Positions 30,063 to 43,400 of a DNA stretch of 64,000 bases are shown here, piece after piece; position 1 is the first letter of the stretch, and each line of letters begins with the position of its first letter. A program made the position numbers and the translations under genes. Where the stretch lies: positions 2,108,001 through 2,172,000 of the forward strand of contig NC_056551.1 in the NCBI RefSeq assembly GCF_910596095.1. Reading direction: 5' to 3'. This stretch comes from Thunnus maccoyii. Its lineage: Eukaryota; Chordata; Actinopteri; Scombriformes; Scombridae. Below the pieces are notes generated by a model, which worked only from the letters and a program-made list of their open reading frames with translations, did not search any database and had not been told where the DNA came from.

Positions 30063-30469
30063 GGTACAGCCAAAAGAAGAAGTCGTCTGTGCAGATCTAA
30101 ACTGTCAGTGGTTGAGGTGGCTACAGGAGGCTGTGTGGAGATGACTGGCTGCACAGACCACCAAGCTCCAACCTACATAGTGTTTTGGACTACCCAGTGG
30201 GTTGGCAAGCTCAAGAACCAAACAACCAGGAAATAAAACCAAAGGAAACTGAGGAAGCAATCAAAGCACAATTGCAATTAACATGTTTTGGAAATAAAAA
30301 ATAAAGGCCAGAATAGATATGTAAGGCTGGGCAAAGGTAAGGTATTTGCTGCCAAAAATGCTGAGTGGCTCTTTTGTGTGACTCCCTTTACAACAGATAT
30401 CAGTTTCACTGGGCCAGCTATATGTACATGCATATCCAGGTGGCACTAAGATGCAAAACTACAGCCATG
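30063..30469. other. LINE 3' flank, nothing else recognised
   Basis: Probably includes the 3'UTR of the LINE relic to its left (stop codon near 30058). No other feature seen. Confidence 0.4.
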
Positions 30470-30975
30470 CTAGTAGATCTGTGAGGTTGTACTGAGGCAC
30501 AGTGATACTTTGAGCGACATGCTAACATCAGGATGCTAGCATGCTCACAATGATAATATTAATGCTAACATTTAGCAGGTGTAAAGTTTACTATGTGTGT
30601 AGTTTACTAGCGTGTTAGCATGTTAATATTTGCTACTTAGCACTAAACAAAGTACAGCTGAGGTCGATGTCATTAGTTTCACGAGTAATTTCAGTGGTAA
30701 AGCTTAGTATTGGAGACATTGAGATTTTGAACTGATGATGGTACTAGGTGAAAAGTGAAGGGATCACCAAAGTTATTACATCATTAATCCTAAGGGGGGA
30801 CATGTCTGTACCAAATTTAATGGCAATCCATCCAATAGTTTTCGTGATATTTCACTTAAAACCGCAAACCACAAATGCCAACCACATGGTGGCGCTAGAG
30901 GAAAAGTCAGAGGATCACCAAAGTCAATCGGATTCATCTTCTGGGTGCAATCAATGTCTCTTCATTGTAGTCCAT
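30470..30975 (+). repeat. Dispersed fish repeat, family A, copy 2
   Basis: Contains repeated ATGCTAGCATG-type phrases, AAGTACAGCTGAGGT, ATTGGAGACATTGAG, GGTACTAGGTGAAAAGT, AATTTAATGGCAATCC and GTGGCGCTAGAGGAAAAGTC. The order agrees with the copy at 1850-2215. No coding capacity. Confidence 0.6.
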
Positions 30976-31104
30976 TTGTTAGTTGTTGATAATTAGATAT
31001 TTCAGTCTGGACCAATGCTAGCGTGGTAAAAAGCACCACTGTAGGAACCTAAATTCAGTTTCTGGTTTCAGTGCTGACTTAGCTGGTTACAATGTTACAA
31101 TGTT

Positions 31105-32110
31105 ACAATTTCACAGAGTTAATACAACACAAGCAAGGATCTAGTCAGGAGAGAACAACACGAGCAAGTGCCATAAAGTTAAGTTAGGTCCGATAGGATG
31201 TAGGTGCCAACATGCAGTGCATAGAAGCGGATAATAGTTAGTTTGTTTGTTTTTTTAAATTTATTTTATATGACCATCAGGTGCAGAGGTGTCCACGAAA
31301 GAGCTGGGTGTTTAGCTTCTTCTTAAAGATCGAGAGGGACTCTGCAGATCGAATGGAGTTTGATAACTCGTTCCAACTACAGAAGAGAAGAGTCTAGCTA
31401 GGGACTTAGTGCCCTGTTGTTAGTACCAGGCACCCTTCATTGGCAAAGCGTAGTGAGTGGGAGGGAGTGTAGACCTGAATGGGGGAGTTCAGGTAGGTGG
31501 GAGCTGTTTTGTAAGCAAGTGTCAAGGTTTTGAATTTGGTGCAGTCAGAAATTGGGAGCCAGTGGAGGGATATGAACAGCGGAGTGATATGTGCTGTTTT
31601 GGACTGATTGAAGACCAGACATGCCACCACACTCTGGATCATATGTAGAGGTTTGAACATGGGGAGACCTGCCAGTAAGGAGTTGCAAATAAATACAACC
31701 AAGCAATTGAGGCCACGTGAACCTTAAAGGTTAGTTGGTCATCAATCATGACACCCAAGTTTCGGGCAGACTTTGTGGGCATGAGTTGGGCTGATTCGAG
31801 CTGGATATTGATCTGTTGTTGTATAGAAGGACTGGCTGGGATGACAAGAACCTCAGTCTTAGTGAAGGTAAGCTGAAGGTGGCGTTCCTTCATCCATGCC
31901 ACGATATCGGCAAGGCATGACGAGTTCCATGCCGAGACTGTGAGGTCTTCCGGCAGGAACAGTAGTATCGTCAGCATAGCAATGGTATGAGAATACATGG
32001 GAGTGGCTCATTGCACCAAGTGAGGTGGCGTATATTGAGAAGAGAAGGGGACCGAGCACTAACTCTTGAGGAACCCCTGTGAGTAATTTCCCCCTCAAAC
32101 ACAACTGGCA
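31105..32110 (-). pseudogene. L2/Maui-like LINE, C-terminal reverse transcriptase relic
   Basis: On the minus strand from about 32100, frames read GVPQELVLGPLLFSIYATSL (reverse transcriptase motif B region), YHCYADDT (catalytic YADD box, intact), then HLQLTFTKTEVLVIP with ARNLGVMIDDQLTF. After a frameshift they continue AHITPLFISLHWLPI and a degraded tail near 31310. The 3'UTR at 31105-31215 matches the separate fragment at 49655-49830. Several frameshifts make it inactive. Confidence 0.85.
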
Positions 32111-32229
32111 GAGTTGTCAAGCACAGGCAACAAAGCCAGTGGCTCCAATGGATGAAACAGTTAACATTATATGACATGAGGGACGAACACACACAATTTA
32201 CAGTGTTCTTCAAAGGGAAAGATGGAAAA

Positions 32230-34436
32230 GTTGGCAGCTTTTTAAATGTGTAGTCTTAAAGGCTTCAGTATGCTTCAAACAAAGTGTCTAACAGCACCTG
32301 AAATCCCATTTCCGACAGCAGCATCAGGAATTTTTGTAACTTTCCTGAACAGAAAGTCTGACTAATCTGGCAGTCATGGGCACTTTACATAGCTGCTGAC
32401 CAGGTGTGAAGAGGTGAGAGAGTATGTGGTGAATCATCCCCATTTGTATGATTCATCGCATTGAGACTATGGGTGAGTTTTATGGACATAAAACTTATCG
32501 GTCCTGATGAATTTTGTACAGTTAACACAAATCAAAAAGAATGTCAGCAGTTATTTTTGCATGTATAACAGTTGAAACTAACAGATTTAAACTTTAAAAA
32601 TAATTTCAGAAATGAAAAAATACAAAATGCAAAATACTAAACTACACTACGGTGGTGTTTAATGGCAGATGGTTATTGTATGGATCATTGTGATGCTGAG
32701 TAAAATCATCAATTACTATTACACGGGTGAAACATTGTGATTACTGGATAATCAGTGTGTCCAGAGAAGTGAATTCAACTTCAAAAGGGTCATCATCTCT
32801 TTTGAAGAGATGGTGACTCCAGAGGTGCACCCAGTGAGCCTGGCCATGAAAATACTGTATATTTAGATCACTCTTTTCCCAAGACTCCTGGGATTTCTTG
32901 CTGAATATGGAGCTTATAATCCGAGTGGTTACAAGTAGTTACAGAGTATTATATAACCACCTTTATGGTCACCTGAGGTTATTACTCCGCAGAGTTAGAT
33001 TGATAATCACATTAGACTGCCATTTTGTTTTCACTTCATTATGTATTATTATTAATATTATTTATATTATTTTTATTTGGCTATTATTATTGTATTGTTA
33101 TTACCATTTATTTCACTGAAAAACTGAAATGTGAATGGTGATTCAAAGGCCCAAAACAAGACTAGTGTGGAGTGGAAGAGAGGGTATATCTGTGTAATGC
33201 ATCAGTTTCAGCATGTTATTTCTGTGGTTTGAGGAACAGGAGAGTTGTTCTTTAGTTGTTATGTTAGGGTTAAACGCTGCTCTGCAATCTGATTTGGGGT
33301 TGTCTGATGATAGTGTTTGTGTATATAGATTTTGCGGATTTGTTCACACAACTGAACAATGGGCTGCCATTTTAGCATGAAAAAAAAAGTTGATCCAGTT
33401 ATAGTGCCATGATGATGGTGTTTCAGGTTCAGAGTGTATTTACAACAGTTGCGTGGTAGAGTTAATGAGGTTCACTGAAGGCATGTTTGTTTCAGTACAT
33501 AGTAGCCTTCAGTATGTGAACACAGACACACAAGCAGACACATACCATCAATCCACAGGCATTTTTCCCAAGAAAATGGGAGCAGATTTTGACAAGAATT
33601 TCTGGGAAATATGGGGATCTCAATTCTCAGTATTCAACCCTAGATGCAGTGAGAGGGGAACTATGACAGCAGGCTTTTTGCCCCACCTTCAGGTGTGGTC
33701 ATTCAGAACAGGTATAATCATTTTTGCACTTACACGGTCAGACAAAAACAACAAATTCTATTTGGCCATACTGAAGCCTTAATACATGCCTCAAGTTTGC
33801 TAATGAGCAAGGTGTTGCTTGATTTGTCTCAGGTTTTCCTACTGCAGGCATTTAAGAGTACTTGCACCCAGTCTGCTTGCACTGTCAACATTTGGTGGAT
33901 GCTCCTTCCACAACCACAGCAGTTCACATTGCATTATAGGGCATCACTACAGACAGGAACTTTTCAACCCACAGAGGTCAGTGCAGCAGTACTGCTCTTC
34001 CTAGATCTAGAGTGGAGTTGCTCTTTAAATGTGGACAAACACTTGTAGCACTTGGGCAGTGGGTTTTTGCATCAAAGCCTGAGGGTGAAGCTTTGTCAGG
34101 GTTGAATTACCTGTCTCCAGATGTTTACTGTCCTTTCAAATTGAGAAAATCATTTGTGGACTGTTCCTGCAAACTTATATTTACAGTAAAATCTAGAATT
34201 TATGTGTAAATTCAAATACAAATGCATTGTTTTCAAAAGATAATTTGGTTGCAGCAGAAGATGACTTTGACAAGTGGCTGCCGTTATAGTTATATGGATT
34301 TTGAGTCATCTCAATGAAATACATCAGCCTTCAGTATATTTTCAAAATGACCAGAATGTGCTGTATGGGATATAAAGCTGAAAAATCAACCCACTCCTCT
34401 TCAGAAGTTTACCAGATGTACTGTATGTGTTTGAAC
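32230..34436. other. Intergenic downstream of mmp11, nothing recognised
   Basis: Contains whatever 3'UTR mmp11 has; I could not place a convincing minus-strand AATAAA within the first few hundred bases after the stop at 34437. Frames at 33453-33782 and 33695-34048 overlap each other and resemble no protein I know. Confidence 0.45.
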
Positions 34437-37400
34437 TTATTTGGACCGTAAGGCAGAGCAGCCAAAGAAATCCATGCCGATGCTGCGGGGGTAGCCTTCT
34501 AGCATCTTCAGCGCCACAGGGTCAAACTTCCAATAGTGCGACCCACTCAGGAAATTGGCGTAGCCTGTCAGGATGGGAGAGAAGGCAACAGTCAGCTATG
34601 GGTTTGCAGGTTAAAACAATCTCCCGACTTTTATCAGTCACTAGCACAGAGGCACAGAAAACTAATATGAAATTATTATTATTATTATTAATATTATTAA
34701 ATTATTATTTCCCGTCATCCCAGTCCTCACCATATCTGTCCCGAAAACCTGCATCAATTTGGAGGGGCACTCCTCCCCACTCATGCAAGCTGCGCGGGTG
34801 GACATCAGAGACTCGATTCTCGCGAGGATTGAAGGGCCAGTAAGAAGTGGACTTGAAGAGGTAGACTTTCTCGACTTTGTCTTCTTCCCACTTCACAGCT
34901 GCTTGGATGTCTGTTACGGGAAGACCCAGCTGCTGCACTGAATCTGGTCCTGTTATCTTCCTCTCTGCATCAAACACCCAGTAGTTTCCACCTGTCACGA
35001 TATGAACATGGACTTAAAACCCAAAATTTGAACTTCATTTACCTGGATTTATTTCACCGTTAGTTTTCTTCAAGGCAGTGCCCTAATCCAGAACAAAACA
35101 TTTACAGCTGGTCTGAAAGTTCTGTAGCAATGATAAGAATAAGAATAACAAAAAATATTTTCATGAATACTTTTTTTTGCACTTTTTTGTTATTGAGCCT
35201 ATTTTGTCTCATTTTTGTTTTGTCGTCTTCTCTACAATGAATCTTTAGTCACTTCATCCATCTCAAACAGTAACTGAACACTAGACTGAAAAGCCACTTC
35301 AGGCTGACCACACTCAATATCACTGATGGATGTGGTTGTAAGTGCTCTGCTGCACCTGTAACCACACTCAACAGTGAAATCACAATGTACTGACGCACCC
35401 TTTCCATCACTGCTGCGAGCTGAGAAGTTAAATCACTGGAGGTCAGCAAGAACAAAAATATTTTCAGCTGCTAAGTTGCTTATTTGTCCAGTAGAAAGAG
35501 GTTTCAATGTAAACTGACAGCATATTCTGAATTTTTCAGAGTAACCAGGACATTGTTTCAGGAAAGACATTGCTGATGGATGTTTTATGTGTACATTAAG
35601 TGCCAGATCACACCAGAAAGTGGCAATGTCAAATTTATTTGTGCATCCTCAGGAGGTGGGTGATCCTACATTCTTAGTTGCATAGCAACTACTTGCGCTC
35701 TTGCCCACTAACCAGACAAAAAGGTAACATAGTTAAATCACCTAACACTCCTGTCTCACTGCAAACATCTCTTTTGTGGAGTTGACTTTGGCAGAGCAGG
35801 GTTATATAAAATTGGACACAGCTAATAAGATAGCTTCCTCCATACTGGTTAAGAATACAAAAGGTGCCACATCAAGAAATTTTCCACCGTAACAATAATA
35901 GTTATATACAGTATATACAGTACTGTGCAAAAGTTTTACGCACTAAAAGTTAAGTGAGGATGCTTTCAAAAATAATGGCATCAATTGTTGTTGTTATTTG
36001 TCAATTAACATGACGGGGAAATCCTTGTGTTTAAAGGGGATGAAATTAGCAAATATGACTAGCTACAACTGGTGCAGCCTCTAACACACCCACTTATAAT
36101 GTCTTCTTTCTCATCCCACCCTGTATCCACTTGACTGTGGTCTGTGCTGTGCCGCTGGTTTTGCAAAGATTGGGCCCTTTAACTTATATTTTAACTTCTT
36201 TCAGCACTTCCAATTTATCTATTTTAAATACCATTTGACCTATTCAACTGTTTCAGTATTTCAATTATTTCATTAATTTCAACTGCAAGTTTTCGGCAGG
36301 GAGCAAACTTTTCTTGTTAGTCTCTATTATGACCAACCTCGGAAGAACCAGATGTTGCCAGACTTGTCTTCATACGCAGCATCAATGTTGTCAGGAATGC
36401 CCCTCCAGTGGCGTGAAGCCAAGGCTGGATAGCCAGGTTGTAGCTGCCCATCACGGATACGCCAAACATATCGAGACTTAAAGAAGAACAGCTCTCCCCT
36501 GATCATGGACACAGCATCAAAGGTTGTTCTGCAGGCATCCGGCTGGGGCACAACGACATACACAGCGGGGGAATTTTTGTGTGTGCACTAACATGTAAGT
36601 TGCAAAATACAAAACTGGTGAAATCTTGTAAAAACAGTACATGTAGGTTTGAGGTCCAATCCCAGTATTATTGTCTCACCACTCCAATGCCAATCTCATT
36701 GGTCTCTGTCATCTCAGGTGGTGCATGCCGAGGGGGGCCATACAGATACTGGATGCCCCTCTTGTCATCCTCGCTCAGTTTCAGTGGGTAGGAGGTGCTG
36801 TAGAAAGGGCACATCACAGCATCCGGCTCCAGAGAATGCTGCAGGCCCAGGACATGGCCAAACTCATGGGCTGCCACTTGTAGGAGATCTGTGCCTAAAC
36901 GGGACAACAAAGGATAAAGAGACAGTGAGACTAAAATTAGCTGATGAATGTGTTACTCTTTCGGGGAAGTTGTCAATTTAAAGAATTTTAAAACCAGGTT
37001 CTTTCAACATAAAGCAAAACCACTGTTTACCTTAACATTTTTCACATGTACTTACCCACATCATTGCCCACAGTCCAATGCTCATCATAGTCAAAGTGGA
37101 CTTCTCCCTGTCTGTGTGTTCGGGGGAAAAAGGCATGGGCGAGGATTCCTCCAGGACCATCAAATGGTAAGTCATCTCCATGCCAGTACCTACACAAGCA
37201 CATCTATTATGTAATATCACCCCTTTGTAGATATTTCTCTATGCTTAGCATGTTGGAAATCCAGGTGGGAAGATAAAAAGCAAAAATTGTTTAAAATTGC
37301 ATCATTTAGGGTGTCTGATTTATCCAAAAGTACCTTCTTCCTTTTTATGAGGCACAGTTGAGTAAACGTGTGCTCTGTGAAAGCTGAAATGCTAACCTGA

Positions 37401-40400
37401 ACATTACTGCAGTCAGGAGAGAAAAACTTTCCTTTGGTAGTTGCCGAAATTTACATGAACAAGAACAAACCTGCTAGCATTTACGTCAGCTCCTGTCTGT
37501 GAGCACTCACGGGATTACTAAATTGACGCACTGCATTTTTTTATCCTCAAAAGTTTATTTTTAGGAGGCATTCATTTGGATTTCTCACTGTGGTGACTAT
37601 GGTGATTATTTTTATAGCTTGTGTTCTTTTCAAATGAAGTTCTGGGTTTTAAAAAAAATTCTTGTCATTTTGGTAACACTTTAGATCACGGCCTGCAACG
37701 TACAGTGTAATTATTCCCAATTTACAATTGTGTCCATTTTTGTGTCACAGTACAGTATGTACCAATACATACATGTAGGTACAAGGGAACAAGATGTGTA
37801 GTTAGGGAATAAGGAGGGGACAATCTGGTAACTTACAAAGAATTTATACGGAAGGTATTTTAAAAATAACAGGTACCTCCTCTAATATCACAGGTACAGC
37901 ATGACCTACTGAGCAACACAGCTCAGCAAGCAAGTTCACAGCTGTTACATACTGTACAGTAACAGGACATCATAAAAATGCTTTTCTACTTACTGCATTC
38001 AGAACTACAGAACTCATTACCCCATCTTCCCCTAAACTTCCAGCTTTATTGCTCAGTAACGGTCATACTGTAACCTGTAATAATAGAATAAATGCCTGTG
38101 GTTAAGATTCTTATAGTGTAAGTTCTCCTCAAGTTCCTCCCATATGTCAGATTGTTGCTCAGTAGGTCATACATACTGTATACCAGTAATATTAGAAAAG
38201 GTAACCATTACTTTAAAAAGTACCTGCAGTATAAATTCTTTTTTATGGCCAGATTGTCCCCTCCTTATTCCCTAACTTCACATCTTGTTCTCTTGTACAT
38301 ACATGTATGTATTGCTACATACTGTTAAACTAAGAATTACATTGTAAATTGGGAATAATTACGCTGTAAATTGTAGGCTGTAATCTATAGCGTTACTGTA
38401 AATTTTTGTATTTTCAGTATGTACTTAAAGAACATTTTAACAATAAAATATATTTGAATCTTTTTGTAGTATACCTCAGTTAAAAGTACTGATGCACTTC
38501 CCCTATATGTGGACCAAACATGGTGTCATGTACAGTATATACAGCAGTAAACACAACCCCATAACTTGCGAGAGTTCAGGAATTTGTTTGGTCTAAAACC
38601 ACATGTCCATACACTAAACTCATTCTCGGCCACATACAGTATGTGCAAATACCTTTTTGACTGCTGTGTTAATAGTTGTGTGTAAGAAATGTTTGTTGTC
38701 TTTTATTTTTATTTCATACTTTCATACTCCTGTTTCCATGTTCTTTGTTAAGTGTTGCCTGACAACTTGAGTGAAGGCTAAAAGCTGAACTGCATCAGTT
38801 TCATTATAAAGTTGCTTTCAATAATACAAGAATGGAATGCTTGGTTTTGCAATCTGGGGTGGGCTGATGCCCCTCAGCAGCTCTGGCTGCAACATGTTCT
38901 GATCAATTTTTATGATCAAGACCCTGGGGATGAGGTGAAAATATTGTGAACTTAAGTTCATCAGCACCCACAGAGCTGTCAACCGTGCTCACTCACTCAC
39001 TGAGTGGCTGCAATAACTTTAATTTAGCAGCTAATTATTCACAAATAGAGAGCAGCTTGATTTGTTTGAACTATTTTGTTATGTTTTCAGTTAAGGGAAG
39101 GAACCTTTAAGGGCCTTGCTTTCTCTTTAAAGTGAATATATAATTTAAGATTTAGCTTCCCTCCAAACGCAGTAATCTTCAAATAGTCCCTAACAGCAGA
39201 GATGAAAGCGAGTTATGAAAGTAACTTGTACAGGTCAAGTCTCAAACTAAAAAAGGGGCTTGGCAGAGTGGTTATGAGACTGTAATGTGGGTGTAAAGTT
39301 GTTATGACATGGAAGTATTGTACACCAAATTCCAAAATGACTCATCTGAGTTTTAAAAAATGTAGCTGGAGGCACGCTATTATAAATCTTGCCAAACAAG
39401 TCCTGTGTTGCATTCATTCATGTTTGTGATATTCTATCGGGCCTGGCTAGGACACATCTGGTTTGGTTTTTCTTTAACAAGAGATCCAAGAGATGCATGT
39501 CAAGGTCAAATAACTGAGATTATCTGGAGCAGCTCTGCTCTCTGAAATCTATCATTAAGCAAAATTGTGCCTATTAACAACAAAACTGTGTTCTGGTGCT
39601 TGCTGTGGAGCCTTTTTTACCTGTTGAAGTCAATAATGATGTCAGCTTTGTCATTGGTGACCTCTGTGAACCTCAGAGGAGTCACGGCGCTCCACACACC
39701 AAATGCCTCCTGTAAGATCCGGCGCACTTTGTCCTCACTCATCTGCCAAGGGAAACGCACAATCCTATTGGATACACACAAAGACAAACACACACACACA
39801 GCACTTGTGAAAAAACATATTTGTGTCCTGTAACCATGTTAAATTCCTGCATAGGCTGACTTTCTGTGACTTTCCATATGTACTTTCAACTTTCCAATAA
39901 AGATTTAGGGCTCTCTTTTCATGGAGGCACAATGACTAGTGCAAGCAGCACTCTGGTATTTTCCTGACCTTGAAACTTGCTTTGCCCATCTGCGTAGTAT
40001 TTTGGTGAGCAACGCAGAGCCATGGTGCAGAGGAGGCTCATTTAGCAGCATAAAGCCAGTTATTGCATTTTGGTTGAAATTTGGTTGAAAAACAAATGTC
40101 TCAGGACCACATCTGTTTCTGGAGCAGCATCAATCTACTGCTGTTGCTGCTGTGATTTTATCAACAAGAGCAAACTAAATATTTATTGTACCAGTACCAT
40201 TACACATGGTCGTTCACTGTGTTTACCTTCATTAAATCACTTGATGCTACCAGGCTGCTACAGAATAACCTCACACACCTCTTCATACATCAAACTGGTT
40301 GTGTTATAACTCGATATCCTGCCTGTTTATGAGTTTATGATGGAGATATCAGGTTAGCAGGGCTCATCAGCCTCTTTTTCAACTTTCTTTTCAACAAAAG

Positions 40401-43400
40401 TTGTGCTTCTTGTTTTATTCTTGAGATGCATTGTGATGCAAACGCTGTTGTGTAACATTAATTACTAAACTTCGTGACTATTTACAAGGTGAACTACATT
40501 AGAGTTATGGCTCTATAGTTGCGTCAGTCCAATGCAATCACCAAATATAGCCTTTAAAAAAAAAAAGTTTGATTTCTATTGTTATTATAGCAACTTATAA
40601 TGAAAAAAAACTACTCTATCTGTCTTTAGGTGCAGATTTGTAGTGATGTGTGTTCATGTCGGCACTCTAAATCATCCAGACATTTCCTCAAGAGAAGCTT
40701 TCTGTTTGTTGAGCTGTCGTTATCATGTTTAAATGTGATTGGCTTAGCTGTTTCAGAGCAATGAGAGCAGTGACGTGACTGGCTGAGACAGTATTTAATC
40801 ATCACCACACCTACTGATCTATATCCACCTTCACTCAGCCCTTTTGCACTTTGCATTGCTACACATACATGAAACAAAATAGCAGGTGCGCATGGAGACG
40901 CCCACACAGTCCTACCACAACATGCTTGTCGTTGGCACTTGCGCGGTTAAAATATGGCCATGTGTATCACAAGCTTGTCGTTGCGCTTGCGCATTTAAAA
41001 CGTGGCCATATGTATCACTTCATGTCTACCTCCCACAGCAGCTGGGAAGTACTGTCTTCATGTCACGAGTGAATGACACAAAAGGTTGACTAAAAAAGTA
41101 GAATTACCAAAAAGCACTTTAATTTCATAATAATTACCAAAAACACTAAAATACCACAAAATGTATAGGAAACATAGTACATACAATTGTTGAACCTGCT
41201 GACACATAATTGCCATGGATAAAAGCGCTCATGTGAAAGCCTTGAAATTCCAAGTCTAGTGTGGATCGGTAGTATCTTTTACACTGCATGATTGTAGCCT
41301 GTAGCTCAAGTGTATACCATCAAAATTTAAAAAACACATTTCCTGGAGAAACGCATGTGATTGCTGAAAGCAGAAAGTTACAGCCTGCTTAAGAACAGTG
41401 TATTATAACAATGCATTTCACAGTTGGAATTATAAATTGTAGGAAGAAAAGAAGGAGTGTTACAAGGAGAAAAGAGAAAAGGTACAGTAACTACAGATTT
41501 ACTCTGACCAATCCTAATTCTACTTTATTGTTAAACCCAAGCCAACTTGATTTGTGCTGACATAGTCACGGTACTTAGTGAGTATATTTTTTTACAAAAT
41601 ACTTGTCTATATTTTACTTTTAGGCTAACTTGGTGAAATATAATTATATCATGCAACTACCTGACACTGAAGTACTTTGCAAATCATTATATCTGGTATC
41701 GGTGACAGTCTTACTTCCATTAATACTCAAAATTTCCTGTAACACAGCTCCAGAACCATATTAATTGATTACATTAAAACAGGAAAAAAAATTGTTGTAT
41801 GTTCAAACAAGTAAGTAAGACAGCACTGAACCATGCATGACACATGCATATACACGTTTATTGAAATTTATTGAAATTTATTGTAAATTTTTTGGTACAA
41901 GATATAAAACCTCCGCACCAGACTCTCCAACTACAATAAATAAATCATACAACAAAACAATACCACAAACAAACAATAATTTCACAAATAATCAAAAATC
42001 AGCATTATAATTATACAAAATATCCTTTGTTGACCAGAATGTATCCAATCTAATTTTAAAAGAGTTAACTGAAGGAGACTACATCCCTCAGTTACACTAC
42101 ATCCTCTGGAAGTTTGTTCCATGTTTTTAAAGCACAAAGTGTGAAGAAGTTTTTTTTTCTTTTCAGAGGAACACTTTAGTGGGAATAATTTTAATAATTT
42201 TAATGAGTTCCCTCTTAAATCATACCTATTATTCCAAAAGTGGATGACAGGCTCAGCTGTGATATCATATGTTCTGTGAACAAGTTTATCGACGTAATCA
42301 TGTCTCAATCATATCTCCTCTATGTTTTTTTTCTATACATTTTAATTTATAAGGACACCAGACTGAACTTGCAAATTCAAGATGAGATCTCACAAAGGGT
42401 TAATATAATGGTGAAACTATTTCCTTGCATAGATTTTGAAAAGTTCTTCTGATTATTGCCACTAGAGAGTTTGCCTTTTTGTGTTTTTCTAAAATATGCA
42501 TGTGGAACTCAAGTGAACTATCAGCCACTACACCTATATCATTTTTTTCTTCCACTCGCTGAACTATCCAACTGTACCATTAACTATGTTATCATTTGAA
42601 TTCCCAGTGTGTAAATGTTTACATTTTTCTGGATCTTCTTGCAGATGGGCTGTGTCGGTGTCCTTTGTAATTATTCTAAATATTTTTGTGTCGTCACCGG
42701 TCACCGGTTTCCAGCCTGAAGTGGCACCATTTACACATCTGCTGCTTCCTATTATGTATGCAGTCTGTAACTCTGTTGTCTATGCAATAGGATTACAATG
42801 AGGAACTGTATCAAAAGCTTTTTTGAAGTCCATATATGTGCAATCAACTGAGTGTCCTCTATCCAAAGCTGCTGACCACTTATCAAGAACCGTGAGAAGT
42901 TGAGGTGTAGTCAGTCTTCCAGATATAAATCCATACTGCTTATTGCTAAAAAGTCTGTTTTCAGATGGTCAACATTGTACAGTATGTCTTGATTAGATTT
43001 TCCATTGTCTCATATACTACAAATGTCAGACTAACTGGCCTGTAGCTTCCCGCTAATGATTTGTTTCCTTTTTTTGAAAATTGCACCGATTTGTGCTTCT
43101 TTCCGTTCACAGGGTAAAATTGATTCTTTAAACGATTGATTATATAATACTAATAGATATTCAGCAATCACACCATTCCTTTAAAATCCTAGGATGTATC
43201 GCATCTGAACATGGTGATTTATAGATGTTAATATTCTGTAGAAGCAGTTTTGTATCAGTAGTTCTTATAAAACGTTCTATTTGCTGAACTTCCAATCTTG
43301 GCAATTCAGGTATGTGCCCTTCAGGTTTGTTCACAAATACACTGCTTAAGTATTCTGACAATATTTCTGCCTTTTCTGTTTTTGGGGAGTTATTATTACT

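Noticed and set aside
33453..34048. Overlapping 109- and 117-codon frames downstream of mmp11
   Set aside because: Different frames over the same DNA, no domain, no splice or start context. Probably chance.
34427..34843. 138-codon plus-strand frame, the longest on the plus strand
   Set aside because: It is antisense to mmp11 exons 7 and 8, which have conserved hemopexin sequence and correct splice sites.
36649..36981. 110-codon plus-strand frame
   Set aside because: Antisense to mmp11 exon 5, which carries the zinc-binding motif.
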